Of a stretch of 64,000 nucleotides of DNA, positions 1-12,382 are shown one piece after another. The position numbers and the translations under genes are program-made. The stretch is from Chloracidobacterium sp. (GTDB taxonomy: Bacteria; Acidobacteriota; Blastocatellia; Pyrinomonadales; Pyrinomonadaceae), in assembly GCA_016716365.1 (NCBI GenBank), contig JADJWM010000018.1, forward strand, positions 744,001 through 808,000. Direction: 5' to 3'. Position 1 is the first letter of the stretch, and each line of letters starts with the position of its first letter. The notes below the pieces were generated by a model that saw only the letters and a program-made list of their open reading frames with translations, searched no databases and was not told the DNA's origin.

Positions 1-444
1 CGGCATTGGAATTTTTAGCATCATCAATACTTTCGTGATCGATTCACCTTACGTTTGAAGGTCCTCACAGATTAACACATTTTACGAAAAACTTACAGTT
101 TCGGCGGGTCGGGGCTCGAAACGATCTCGGTCAGGTCCGCGGTAAATCGGACCGCGATCGGCGCAAGGAATCGGTGGACACGGCCGGGCGAATGGATTAA
201 ACTCTCCGTATGGCAGCGGTCCTGCAGTATCTCGCCCTTAGATAGCCACTCACGGCGTTTGGCCGTGACGTGGCGCCACTTTAAGCAAAATATTCCGAAA
301 GTAAGCACTTAACGATCGCCTTTCGAATTGGATAGCTCTTCCTATTCCGATAGAATCGTGGTTTTCAGGAATGCCGGGCCGGTGGGCGAGCCCGCCTCTG
401 AACGAGCAGGCGTGCCCGGCTCCGAACGGGCAGTTTACATATCA
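1..444. other. Intergenic region upstream of leuS
   Basis: No credible gene is seen here. A minus-strand frame of about 70 codons (93-308) has no recognisable motif and no ribosome binding site. The leuS frame is open from a TTG at 328, but the residues encoded before 445 do not look like a synthetase N-terminus. The segment therefore probably carries the leuS promoter and leader. No convincing -35/-10 pair, T-box or terminator was found by eye. Confidence 0.5.
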
Positions 445-3147
<2,703 letters not shown>

Positions 3148-3243
3148 TCCCGCCCGACAGTCCAGGGTTTACCTGCGTTTGTCTAAGGCGGCATCAGAGG
3201 GTGCGTGACCTGACCTGTGACGCAGTACGCCCCGCGCATTTCC

Positions 3244-3272
3244 TTGCTTGAAATACTTAAAACTATTAGAAT
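3244..3272 (+). promoter_or_regulatory. Possible sigma70-like promoter for the kinase operon
   Basis: TTGCTT (3244-3249) and TAGAAT (3267-3272) are separated by 17 nt in an AT-rich pocket about 80 nt upstream of the kinase start. This is only a match by eye to a -35/-10 pattern and could be chance. Confidence 0.22.
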
Positions 3273-3351
3273 TAGGACGACGTATTTCCGAGCCTTTCCG
3301 GTCTTGTCAATAGGAGTCTGACCGCATCGCAACTGGCCGCACAATTTCTAA

Positions 3352-5604
3352 ATGAAAGAATGCCAGCTCTGTAAGAACTGTTTCACCGACGACATCGCTA
3401 CGTGTCCGAACGACGGGATGCCAACTATGCACACCCTCGTAGGCGAGCCGGTGCTGGAGGGTAAATACCACCTGGAGTCGCGGCTGGGCCAGGGCGGAAT
3501 GGGCGTCGTTTACAAGGCCCGGCATGCCTTCCTGAAGACCCAGCTTGCAATCAAGATCATTCTTCCGGACCTGGTCGGGAACGACCCACAGCTGGTCACG
3601 CGTTTCCGGCAGGAAGCGCTGGCCGCGGCCGCCATTCGTCATCAGAACGTGGTCGGGGTCACCGACTACGGTGTGATCCAGGGATCGATCCCGTTTCTGG
3701 TGATGGAATATGTTGACGGAGAATCGCTGCATGACCTACTCACCAGGGAAAAGGTGCTTTCGCCCGAAAGGGCGTTAGAGCTGATGTCGGCGATCTGTGC
3801 AGGCGTCGGCGCCGCACATCATCAAGGGATCGTTCACCGAGACCTCAAACCGCTGAACATCATGATCTGCCGCGACAAGCCGAACATGTCGCAAGCGGTC
3901 AAGATCCTCGATTTCGGCCTTGCAAAGATAAAGTCCGGCGAGCTTCTCGGTTCGTTCATCCAGGCCCAGACGACCGGGCTGATGGGATCGCCGTATTACA
4001 TGGCTCCGGAGCAATGGGCGGACGATGAGCCTGATTCGAGGTCCGATATTTATTCGCTCGGCGTGATGCTGTTTCAGATGCTGACCGGCGACGTGCCCTT
4101 TAAGGGTTCGTCGATCCCGGCCATCATGAAGAAGCACATCAGCGATCCTCCGCCGACCTTCACTGAATTGAAGGTCCCGCTTTCGCTTGAGATCGAGCAG
4201 GCGGTGAGGCACACCCTGCACAAGGAAAAAGAAAAGAGGACCGCTTCGGTCGAGCACATGATCGCAGAGCTGCGGGCCGCGATCGAGCCCGTTCCTATCG
4301 GGATCCATACGACCGGAAGTGCAGGTGCTGCGACGTCCCTCAATATCCGCACGGCACCGCCGCGGTCTAAAGTCTTTGTCGACAATGTCGCGGTCGGCGA
4401 GAGCCGCGACGACGGCTGGATCACGCTCAACGGCATCCAGTCGGGTACGCACCGGATCCGAGTTAGCCACGACGGCTACGAGGACTGGCAGGATGAGGTG
4501 AATTGCGACGGGTCTACGAAGCAGGTCGTGGCCGAGCTTCGTGAGGGACTCGGCACCAGCGGTATGTCGGCAGCGCCGACGGTGGCGTTTCGTGCCGGCG
4601 AGCACGATACGCCGCACAATCTGGGCTCGACGAAGGGTGCGAAAGGGGAGCTTCAGCAAACCGTCCTACAGGTCTGGGACACCGGCGATCAGGGCGTTTC
4701 CGTCGATTCCATGCCGCCGCGTCGAAAGGGTTTCTTTTCGCCGCTTGTGATCGGCTCCATCGCCTTTGCAGCTTTGTTCGTACTTGGCGGGATAGGGATC
4801 GGCGGCGCGTATATGGCCGGGCTTTTCAGCCGATCTACGGCCGGGCCGGGCAACCAGGCGACCGCGACCCCAACGGCAGCTCCGGGTTCGCCGACGCCAA
4901 CGCCCGTGGTCGTTAAAGCTGAGATGGTCAATATTCCCGGCGGCAGTTTTCAGATGGGATTCGGAGACGCCAACTCGGTAACCGGCCCGGTCCACACCGT
5001 TGAGGTCCCGAGCTTTGCGATCGACAAGACCGAAGTGACCGATGGCGAATATCTGCAATTTGTCCGAGCGACCGACCGCACGCCGCCAAGCCATTGGGTA
5101 AACAACGCTCCGCTGCCCGGGACCGAAAAGAATCCCGTCCGGTTCATCGATCTCGACGATGCCGAGGCCTTTGCAAAATGGCGCTCCAGCCGCGACGGCA
5201 TTCAATACCGGCTTCCGACCGAGGCGGAATGGGAATACGCGGCAAGGAACGGCTCAAAATCGACCCTTTATCCGTGGGGCAATAGCTGGAAGAACGACGC
5301 TGCCGTGATGGCGGTGGAAGGCTCCGAGCCGGCCGAGGTCGGTTCGAAACCGCAGGGTGCGACCGAGATGGGTGTTCTCGACATGATGGGAAATGTCTGG
5401 GAAATGACGAGTTCGACGCTCGATCCCTACCCGGGCAACAACGCCGTCGATGTCCAGAAGAAACCCGGCAGACGGCTGGTCGTGAGGGGCGGCTCGGCCC
5501 ATGAGGATGCCGTCAAGCTCAAGATAAATGCCGCATTTCGGGTTGACATTGCTGCCGAACAGAAAGAGAAGACGGTGGGCTTCAGGCTCGTTCGTCCACA
5601 GTGA
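3352..5604 (+). CDS. Receptor-like Ser/Thr protein kinase with PEGA and FGE-sulfatase-fold domains
   Basis: Hanks-type kinase of 750 residues. The N-terminus has a small Cys cluster (C4, C7, C10, C18). The kinase domain (about 39-310) shows the glycine loop GQGGMGVV, catalytic Lys 68 in AIK, HRDLKPLN at 162-169, DFG at 187-189 and APE at 218-220, so it should be active. A PEGA-like segment follows (about 332-395), then one membrane helix (about 463-488) and a Pro/Thr-rich linker. The outside domain (about 525-750) has the sulfatase-modifying-factor fold (GGSFQMG, LPTEAEWEYAAR, GNVWEM, GFRLVRP). That domain lacks the paired active-site cysteines of true formylglycine-generating enzyme, so it is probably a binding or sensing module. 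The gene heads a likely operon with the FHA transporter, which could be its phospho-target. Confidence 0.93.
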   Translation: MKECQLCKNCFTDDIATCPNDGMPTMHTLVGEPVLEGKYHLESRLGQGGMGVVYKARHAFLKTQLAIKIILPDLVGNDPQLVTRFRQEALAAAAIRHQNVVGVTDYGVIQGSIPFLVMEYVDGESLHDLLTREKVLSPERALELMSAICAGVGAAHHQGIVHRDLKPLNIMICRDKPNMSQAVKILDFGLAKIKSGELLGSFIQAQTTGLMGSPYYMAPEQWADDEPDSRSDIYSLGVMLFQMLTGDVPFKGSSIPAIMKKHISDPPPTFTELKVPLSLEIEQAVRHTLHKEKEKRTASVEHMIAELRAAIEPVPIGIHTTGSAGAATSLNIRTAPPRSKVFVDNVAVGESRDDGWITLNGIQSGTHRIRVSHDGYEDWQDEVNCDGSTKQVVAELREGLGTSGMSAAPTVAFRAGEHDTPHNLGSTKGAKGELQQTVLQVWDTGDQGVSVDSMPPRRKGFFSPLVIGSIAFAALFVLGGIGIGGAYMAGLFSRSTAGPGNQATATPTAAPGSPTPTPVVVKAEMVNIPGGSFQMGFGDANSVTGPVHTVEVPSFAIDKTEVTDGEYLQFVRATDRTPPSHWVNNAPLPGTEKNPVRFIDLDDAEAFAKWRSSRDGIQYRLPTEAEWEYAARNGSKSTLYPWGNSWKNDAAVMAVEGSEPAEVGSKPQGATEMGVLDMMGNVWEMTSSTLDPYPGNNAVDVQKKPGRRLVVRGGSAHEDAVKLKINAAFRVDIAAEQKEKTVGFRLVRPQ

Positions 5605-5691
5605 TCAAATTGGATCTCAAGTTGGTAGAGGCGTAGGGATTCGGTTCTTACGCTTTTTATTTTTGCCGGACGGGTGTCCGGAGCCCTTTTA

Positions 5692-8600
5692 ATGTCTATC
5701 ACCCTCGTACAAGTTGAACCGGCTGACTCGGCCAAAGAATTCTCATTCGGCCAGGCCGTGGTGCGCGTCGGGCGCGAGGCAGGCGATTCCGACGTCGTCT
5801 TTGAAGGCACGCGGTTCCCGATGGTCTCAAGACGCCATGCAGAGTTCAGGCTCGAGGGCGGGAAGTGGTGGGCCGTGGACCTCGAATCAAGCTACGGCGT
5901 ATTTGTAAACGGCGAAAGGGTCGCCGGGCGGGCGGCAATATCGGCAGGCAGCCGCATACAGTTCGGGACCGACGGCCCCGCTTTGCTGGTGATCTGGGCC
6001 GATGAAAAGGCGGCCGGACAGGCTCCGCAGGCGAAGCCAGTGGCCGAAGCCGTACCCGCCCAACGCATCGCGACGCCCGCGGAACCATCCAGGCCCGAGC
6101 CGTCAGCTTCGCCGGCCGAAAGCTGGGAGATGGGGGCCCCGGCCGCGGTCACGCCGCCTCCCGCGGAGATCCGGATCCCCGAAGCCTCGCTTGAATTCGT
6201 CGACGACCCGGCCGCACAACCGTTTGCCATCGGCAAAGCGAGTATCTGGATCGGCCGAGACCATTCATGCGATGTGGTTATAGCGGACAATGCCGCGATG
6301 GTCTCTCGCCGGCACGCCGTTCTTAGATTCGAAGCCGGTAATTTCGTACTTGAGGACAACAACAGCTTCAACGGGACCTTGGTGAACGAGCAGCGGATCG
6401 CGGCGGCAACGCCGCTCTACGACCAGGACACGATCCGACTTGGAAAGGGCGGTCCGGTGATCAAATTCAGGGCCGCAGCCCGGCCGGCACCAAAAGGTGC
6501 GAGTTTGGCCGGGCAGCGTGCGGTCGCGCACAGCCTTTCGATAAGCGGTGTCGCGGCCCCGGCTGAGCCCGGTTCAAAAACGATGGTCGTCGATCGCGAG
6601 GCGGCGGAGAAGTTCATTCCAAAGACTTCCGCGGACCGGCCTCAACTCGTGATGTCGGTGACGTTTGACGATCGCGGCCAGCTTGTCCTGGGGCGTGACC
6701 CGGGCTGTGACATTCGGTTGGACGGGCTTCAGATATCGAAACGGCACGCCAGGTTCATACGGACCGCCGCCGGCGTCGCGGTCGAAGACCTTCGATCCAC
6801 CAACGGTGTCTTTGTCAACGGAAGCCGCGTCACCAAACACCTGGTCGGCCCGCAGGACTCCATCCAGATCGGTGTATTTCTGATCGGCGTCGATGCCGCG
6901 GGACAAGTAAACGTTTTCGATACGAGGGCACGGACCCGGGTCGATGCCGTCGACGTCGTCCGGCAGGTTAAGGACCGGTCGAGCGGCGCGCAGATCGCTC
7001 TTCTCGATTCCGTCTCCCTTTCGATCCAGCCGAATGAATTCGTAGGGCTCCTCGGCCCTTCGGGTGCCGGAAAATCGATGCTGATCGAGGTGATGAACGG
7101 ATCGAGGCCGCCGACCAGCGGGCGGGTGATGATCAATGACCTCGATCTTTACCGCAATATCGATTCGCTGAAGAACTCCATCGGATACGTTCCTCAAGAG
7201 GATATCATCCACCGCGACCTGACTGTTTTCAGGACGCTGTATTACGTCGCCAGGCTTCGCCTTTCGAGGGACGTGAGCTCTTCCGAGATCCGGGACGTGG
7301 TCAACGAGGTGCTTGATGTAACGGGTTTGACGGAGCGGAGGGACGTGCGGGTGAGCAGCCTTTCCGGCGGCCAGCGGAAGCGAGTTTCGATCGCGGTCGA
7401 ACTCATCACAAAGCCATCGGTCATCTTCCTTGATGAGCCGACGTCGGGGCTCGATCCCGCAGCCGAAGAACGCGTGATGAAGCTGTTCCGGCAGATCGCC
7501 GAATCCGGCCGGACGGTCATCCTCACCACGCACGCGATGGAGAATGTCGCGCTCTTCGACAAGATCGCGGTGCTGATGGGCGGCAAGCTCGTTTTCTACG
7601 GGACTCCCGACGAAGCGCTCAAATATATGAAGGTGTCGAGCTTCAAGGAACTTTACTCGAAGCTCGAAGAACCGGTGACCGAAGGCATCAAAGAACACGG
7701 CGAGGCGAATCGACGGCAGATCACGGAGAATGCCGCCTCTCAGTGGAGCACGAAGTTCCGGTCGACGCCGCAATTCGAGAAATACGTTCGTAAGCCGCTT
7801 GCGGAATTGGCAGCCGGGCAGGGTGCCGGGATCCAAAAGAAACGGCGGCTCGGGCTGATCGGCTCGTTTGCCCAGTGGCTGACGCTGTCGCGACGATACT
7901 TTGAGGTCCTGTTCAACGATAAGCTAACGCTTTTCATTCTGCTGGCACAGGCTCCTATCATCGCCATAATGACTTTTATCGTGGTCGGTGCCGACAAGCC
8001 CCGGGATTTCCTTTACTTCGTCCTTGCTATCGTTGCCGTCTGGTTCGGCACCTCGGTCTCTGCCCGCGAGATCATCCGCGAAAACTCGGTCTATCGACGG
8101 GAGCGGATGGTCAATCTGGGGCTGATCCCGTACCTTTTCTCAAAGCTCTTCGTTATCGGGATCATAGTCTTAATCCAGTGTTTCCTTCTCTTTGTGCCGC
8201 TGAAGCTCCTCGATCTTGCGGGCCTCCTGGCGATGCCCGGCGAGCTGCTTGGGATCCCGCAGTTTTGGGCGATGCTCCTGACGGCGGCGGTAGGGATCGG
8301 TCTCGGCCTTCTCGTTTCCGCCCTGGTTCGAACGTCGGAGATGGCGACCGGCCTTGTACCTCTGATACTCATTCCGCAGCTCTTGTTTTCAGGGCTAGTG
8401 GGCGTGCCGAACGGGGTGGGCCGGGTGATAAGCCTGACCATGCCGGCGGCGTGGTCCTTCGATACGATCAAGCGGTTTTCAACCCTGGACACCCTGGAGC
8501 CGGAAGGGGCGAACCCGAAGGGCAAGACCCGCGGGATGGGCCTTTACGATTTTATCGAATCGGAGAATGAGAAGGTGATCGCGAAAGCGAAGAAGGACTT

Positions 8601-8835
8601 CGAGGACTATAAGCGGCTGAACGAAAGCCGCTATCAAAACGAGGACCCGGCGCAGATCGATACATCCGAAGTCGAATCAATGACCATCAAAAAGGTGCCG
8701 GACGACCTGAGCGGCTATGTGACGTTCCTGCATCCGTGGATGAACGAAGTTTTAAATCAATTCGTGTTGGTGCTAATGTTTGGAATGTTGGTGCTTGCGA
8801 CCCTCGTGATCCTGCGGCTCAAAGATATTTTTTGA
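5692..8835 (+). CDS. Triple-FHA ABCG-type ABC transporter (ATPase fused to permease)
   Basis: About 1047 residues. Three forkhead-associated domains lie near residues 15-100, 176-260 and 322-405; each has the GR...SRRHA/SKRHA and NGV/NGT FVN signatures that bind phosphothreonine. They are followed by an ABC ATPase with Walker A GPSGAGKS (about 454-461), signature LSGGQRKR (about 558) and Walker B VIFLDEPTSGLDP (about 577). An ABC2 membrane domain occupies about 747-923, and a last helix is at the C-terminus. ATG 5692 is preceded by GGAG (5680-5683) at good spacing; GTG 5674 is an alternative. The gene lies 87 nt after the kinase and its stop overlaps the next start, so phosphorylation-gated export is a reasonable inference. 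The substrate is unknown. Confidence 0.93.
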   Translation: MSITLVQVEPADSAKEFSFGQAVVRVGREAGDSDVVFEGTRFPMVSRRHAEFRLEGGKWWAVDLESSYGVFVNGERVAGRAAISAGSRIQFGTDGPALLVIWADEKAAGQAPQAKPVAEAVPAQRIATPAEPSRPEPSASPAESWEMGAPAAVTPPPAEIRIPEASLEFVDDPAAQPFAIGKASIWIGRDHSCDVVIADNAAMVSRRHAVLRFEAGNFVLEDNNSFNGTLVNEQRIAAATPLYDQDTIRLGKGGPVIKFRAAARPAPKGASLAGQRAVAHSLSISGVAAPAEPGSKTMVVDREAAEKFIPKTSADRPQLVMSVTFDDRGQLVLGRDPGCDIRLDGLQISKRHARFIRTAAGVAVEDLRSTNGVFVNGSRVTKHLVGPQDSIQIGVFLIGVDAAGQVNVFDTRARTRVDAVDVVRQVKDRSSGAQIALLDSVSLSIQPNEFVGLLGPSGAGKSMLIEVMNGSRPPTSGRVMINDLDLYRNIDSLKNSIGYVPQEDIIHRDLTVFRTLYYVARLRLSRDVSSSEIRDVVNEVLDVTGLTERRDVRVSSLSGGQRKRVSIAVELITKPSVIFLDEPTSGLDPAAEERVMKLFRQIAESGRTVILTTHAMENVALFDKIAVLMGGKLVFYGTPDEALKYMKVSSFKELYSKLEEPVTEGIKEHGEANRRQITENAASQWSTKFRSTPQFEKYVRKPLAELAAGQGAGIQKKRRLGLIGSFAQWLTLSRRYFEVLFNDKLTLFILLAQAPIIAIMTFIVVGADKPRDFLYFVLAIVAVWFGTSVSAREIIRENSVYRRERMVNLGLIPYLFSKLFVIGIIVLIQCFLLFVPLKLLDLAGLLAMPGELLGIPQFWAMLLTAAVGIGLGLLVSALVRTSEMATGLVPLILIPQLLFSGLVGVPNGVGRVISLTMPAAWSFDTIKRFSTLDTLEPEGANPKGKTRGMGLYDFIESENEKVIAKAKKDFEDYKRLNESRYQNEDPAQIDTSEVESMTIKKVPDDLSGYVTFLHPWMNEVLNQFVLVLMFGMLVLATLVILRLKDIF

Positions 8836-9560
8836 TGATGAAGTTGTTTTTCCCGAATTTTGTGAAGGTTTTGCTGCTTGCTGTCGCGGTCGGCGCCGCA
8901 ACGGGGTGCGAGAATACCGCGAATTCACAAAAAGGCCCTATCGATGAAACGGCGGTGCCGGTATCGCCTCGAACCGGCCCTTCGGCCGGCGACAAGGGTT
9001 CGGCTTATCCACGGATCGCCTCGGCGGTCGCAACGGCCGAGATCAAGGACCTGGAGGGGGCGACATATACGCTGAACGACCGTCTCGGGAAGGTCGTGCT
9101 GCTGAACCTATGGGCGACTTGGTGCGGGCCGTGCCGGACCGAGATACCGGCATTGGTGCGGATGCAGGAATTGCACGGTCCGAAAGGCTTTGAGGTGATC
9201 GGCCTGAACACGGACGAAGAGCCGGTCGAGATGATAACTGAGTTCGGTTCCGGGCTTGGGGTCAATTATCCGATGGCTTACGCGGACACGAGCCTTCAGG
9301 CATCGCTCCTCAAGATCAGCAAATTCCCGGGGATCCCGCAAAGTTTTCTCGTTGACCGGGAAGGCCGCCTGCGCGGCGTGTTCAAAGGTGCGAATCCGGC
9401 CGATATCGCAAAGATGGAGGAGATCGTAGCTAAAGTGGTTAACGAAGGATCGGGCCAGGAGTTGCCGCCGGCGGCCGAGCCCGCAGCGGAACCGGATCCC
9501 GCTCCTGCTTCTGCACCCCCGGATCCCGTCAAAGAAGAAAAGAAAAGCCGTAAACATTAA
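8835..9560 (+). CDS. TlpA/ResA-like thioredoxin-fold lipoprotein
   Basis: Envelope thiol-disulfide oxidoreductase of about 241 residues. The N-terminus is a signal peptide ending in a lipobox-like ATGC, so the protein is probably lipid-anchored outside the cytoplasmic membrane. The redox centre WATWCGPC lies near residues 93-100, followed by typical AhpC/TSA-TlpA strands (VIGLNTDEEP, FLVDREGRLRG). The C-terminal tail of about 40 residues is Pro/Ala/Glu rich. ATG 8835 overlaps the TGA of the transporter (TGATG arrangement), which implies translational coupling. The stop overlaps the convergent NFACT gene at a shared TTAA. Confidence 0.92.
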   Translation: MMKLFFPNFVKVLLLAVAVGAATGCENTANSQKGPIDETAVPVSPRTGPSAGDKGSAYPRIASAVATAEIKDLEGATYTLNDRLGKVVLLNLWATWCGPCRTEIPALVRMQELHGPKGFEVIGLNTDEEPVEMITEFGSGLGVNYPMAYADTSLQASLLKISKFPGIPQSFLVDREGRLRGVFKGANPADIAKMEEIVAKVVNEGSGQELPPAAEPAAEPDPAPASAPPDPVKEEKKSRKH

Positions 9561-11014
9561 CGGCGTTCCAGGTCCGGCACCTCCGGCTCTACCAGGATCG
9601 TTTTGAAACTCGCCAGCCTGACCTGCCCGGGGGCCCATCCTTTCGGCTTATTGACGAATTTTTTCAGCGTGTAATGGACTGCCGCTTTCGGCTGCGTTCG
9701 CCCCTGGCTGTAGAACGCGGCAAGTTTCGCCGCCTCGATCAGGGTCCGTTGGGGAAGTTCTTTCTTTCCGGCCTGACGCACGACCACGTGAGACCCGGGA
9801 TAGTCCGCGGCATGGAGCCATGTGTCCAGTGACCGGGCGACCTTGAGCGTGAGGATGTCGTTGTCTTTCGCCTTCTTTCCGACCAGGATCTCAAAGCCGT
9901 CCGACGAGACGAATGTCCTGTAAGAGGACCGATGTTCGCCGGCCTTTTCGCGCGGCCGGTTCGAACTCCGCGGTCCCTGTTTTTCGTCGGCGTCGTCAAA
10001 ATAGGAGATGTTGCCTTCCTCCGCTTCCGTTTCGATCACGGCTCCGGCTGTCCTGAGGGCGGTGAGGCGGCCGTCGGCCTCCTCAAGCCGTTTACCGATC
10101 TCGCGGATGGCATTTCGGGCACGGGTATATCGTCGATAATAATGCTCCGCCGCTTCCGAGACGCTCATGCCCTCGTCGGCCTCGATCGCAACTTCCGGAG
10201 CGTTTTCGTCAAAATAGTCGGTCACGAAAAGAGCATTTCCATCGCGCCTTGCCGTCGAGACGTTCGCGAGGAGTAGGTCGGCGAAATGCTTCCAGGTATC
10301 GGCGTTTCCATGGCGGGCGAGGTCTTCCTCCAACCTGGCTTTCAGGCCTTCGATTTTTCTTACAGCCGCCCGATTCTTCTTCCTCGCGGAATCCACGAGG
10401 GCAAGAAATCTCTGCTTATCCGCTTGGCCCCGGTAGAATTCGTCGAGAGCTTCGGACGGTTCATCGGGCCTGTCGCGAACGGCAATGTCGTCTGGGCCCG
10501 AGGAAACGGTGTTCGCCGCGCCGGCGGGACGCACGGGCGGAGCATAAATGTCACCGATCTGCTGGCCTTCACCGTCGGTCCTCCGGGCCCGGTCGATGAT
10601 CAGGGACGTTCCGTCGAGCAGAAAGAGATTGGAGGATCGTCCGGTCAACTGGACGATAAGGGACTGTTCGGCCGGGCCGTGTGCGTCGTCATCCGCGGCG
10701 AGATCGATCCGGACGACACGTTCGTCATTAAGGCGAACCGCGGACAAGAACTCGCTGTTCGCGAGCCGTTTGCCCAGCGTCAGTACAAACGGTGACGGAT
10801 TTCCTGCCGCACGTTCGAGTTCTCGGAGTTTACGCCGGATCAGGTAGATCAGAGGCGAGCCGGGTGAGAAGTTGATGTAGAGTGACCGCGTCGCGGGGCC
10901 GCGGATATCGATCGCGACCTCATTGGCCGACAGCTGAAAGAACCTGCCGAATCGCTTGCCGGCCAATTCACGATCGATCTCGTCAACGATCCGGTCAAGT
11001 GTTTCGGCATTCAC
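9557..11014 (-). CDS. NFACT-family protein (RqcH/Rqc2 homologue)
   Basis: Bacterial Rqc2 homologues bind 50S subunits with stalled peptidyl-tRNA and add C-terminal alanine tails. This 485-residue protein has an NFACT-N domain (about 1-135, including LIVQLTGRSSNLFLLD), a middle helical, charged coiled-coil segment (about 195-330), and a C-terminal NFACT-R domain (about 360-470) with LVGKKAKDNDILTLK and DTWLHAADYPGSHVVVR. It is shorter than the usual 550-580 residues. The region expected to hold the Asp-Arg pair reads NDERVV, so the exact catalytic alignment should be checked. Older annotation would call this FbpA or a fibronectin-binding protein. Confidence 0.9.
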   Translation of the reverse strand: MNAETLDRIVDEIDRELAGKRFGRFFQLSANEVAIDIRGPATRSLYINFSPGSPLIYLIRRKLRELERAAGNPSPFVLTLGKRLANSEFLSAVRLNDERVVRIDLAADDDAHGPAEQSLIVQLTGRSSNLFLLDGTSLIIDRARRTDGEGQQIGDIYAPPVRPAGAANTVSSGPDDIAVRDRPDEPSEALDEFYRGQADKQRFLALVDSARKKNRAAVRKIEGLKARLEEDLARHGNADTWKHFADLLLANVSTARRDGNALFVTDYFDENAPEVAIEADEGMSVSEAAEHYYRRYTRARNAIREIGKRLEEADGRLTALRTAGAVIETEAEEGNISYFDDADEKQGPRSSNRPREKAGEHRSSYRTFVSSDGFEILVGKKAKDNDILTLKVARSLDTWLHAADYPGSHVVVRQAGKKELPQRTLIEAAKLAAFYSQGRTQPKAAVHYTLKKFVNKPKGWAPGQVRLASFKTILVEPEVPDLERR

Positions 11015-11077
11015 AATGAAAGAACGCGTTCGGGTTCCGGCTTATCTTCAGGATCCAATTGCCGGCCCGATCCCGGC

Positions 11078-12382
11078 TTAGATCGCCCGAACGAGGATCG
11101 TCCCGGCTGCAAGGTCGTGAGCGGCCCGATTCTCTTCATTGAAAAACGCTGGTATAAATCCCAGTCCGGCCAGCAAGAGTGAAGGCAGATAGACCGCCGC
11201 ATTCACCGCCGATTGATGAAGCGACGCGGCCTCGTTCGATTCATAGTCGAGGAGTTCCAGGCCGAACAGCCGCATGCCAATCGTCTGGCCGAAGAAGGCG
11301 GTCGCCGCGGTCAGATAAACGAACATCACCAATGTCAGGACAGAGGCGAACAACAGCAGGCCAGACACCGAGAACCACCCTTCGGACAACGCAAAGTAAG
11401 GCGAAAGCAGGATGAACGCCAAAAAGCCGCCGACGATCAGATCGAACAGGCCTGCATTGAACCTCATCGCCATCGGAGCAAGATCGTCGATCGTTTCGAC
11501 GGCGGGCTCGGGCTCGACGACCGTCTCAGGGACGGGCACCGCGGCCACGTCCGGTTCTTCCTTCTCTTTGATCTCGATCCGGGTCGACCAGTTCTCCTTC
11601 AAGGGCTTTGCCGACTGAGTTTCGGCGGTTCTCGGCTTTTCGAGATATTCGGCTTCAGGGATCGGCTTGAGTTTATTCGTATCGTATTTGCCTTTTTCGA
11701 TCTTGAGCGGAGAAGCCAATTTCGGGCGGCTCGCACCGATCGGAGGGGTGTCCTGAACGGGCTTTGCCGGGAGTTCATCTGAGCGGGAAACGACGTCGAA
11801 AGGGAATCGCTTGCTCGCGGCTTTAGCGACCCGGATGCCTTCGCGGGCTTTTTCGCTTCCGAGATATTTCCGTCGGGAGATCTCGATCCGCTTAAGTGCA
11901 TTCAGTATCTTCGGATCAACATCTTCATTTTCGAACGGGTCGTTCACCGGGGCGTGCTTGAGTGCATTCGACCCGCGGGTAAGCGGGGATGCCGAAATAC
12001 TCAATGCCGGCGCCGGACCTGAGACCGCTTCTTCCCCGGAACCGCGGCCTGTTCTTAATCGAACAGAATTCTGGAGTTTCAGCCTCCATTCGGGCAGTTC
12101 CGGATTCAAATGCCTGAAATCGGCGAGAGTCGGGCTCGTATCTTTTGTCGGGAGATCTGCCGTGCTCGACCGCCGGGGAAGCGGTGCGGCCTCAGGTCTC
12201 GGCGGAGCCGAAACCGCAGCCGCAGGGGCCTCGGCCGGCTCGGGGATCAGCCGGCCCGACTCCGTTCTCGCTGAGACCTTCGACTGAAGTTCTTCACGGA
12301 CAGAATCGTTTCTCATCGATCCGCAACGCACGCACATCGAAAGATCCGGCCCGAGATCGCGTTGGCAAACGGTGCACTTCAT
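11078..12382 (-). CDS. Zinc-ribbon RDD-family membrane protein
   Basis: About 434 residues. It begins MKCTVCQ with four cysteines (3, 6, 17, 20) forming a zinc ribbon. A long, probably disordered Ala/Pro/Lys/Glu-rich section follows to about residue 300. The C-terminus is an RDD domain with three or so membrane helices (MRFNAGLFDLI, QTIGMRLFGLELLD, AAHDLAAGTI). ATG 12382 was chosen because the zinc ribbon begins there; the frame is open upstream to 12424. RDD proteins are often transport- or envelope-associated, but no function can be assigned. Confidence 0.85.
   Translation of the reverse strand: MKCTVCQRDLGPDLSMCVRCGSMRNDSVREELQSKVSARTESGRLIPEPAEAPAAAVSAPPRPEAAPLPRRSSTADLPTKDTSPTLADFRHLNPELPEWRLKLQNSVRLRTGRGSGEEAVSGPAPALSISASPLTRGSNALKHAPVNDPFENEDVDPKILNALKRIEISRRKYLGSEKAREGIRVAKAASKRFPFDVVSRSDELPAKPVQDTPPIGASRPKLASPLKIEKGKYDTNKLKPIPEAEYLEKPRTAETQSAKPLKENWSTRIEIKEKEEPDVAAVPVPETVVEPEPAVETIDDLAPMAMRFNAGLFDLIVGGFLAFILLSPYFALSEGWFSVSGLLLFASVLTLVMFVYLTAATAFFGQTIGMRLFGLELLDYESNEAASLHQSAVNAAVYLPSLLLAGLGFIPAFFNEENRAAHDLAAGTILVRAI

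Noticed and set aside
328..444. N-terminal extension of leuS from TTG 328
   Set aside because: The extra 39 residues do not match synthetase N-termini, while ATG 445 does.
6574..7836. 420-codon minus-strand frame antisense to the FHA transporter
   Set aside because: Shadow caused by GC-rich codon use; no recognisable domain and no ribosome binding site.
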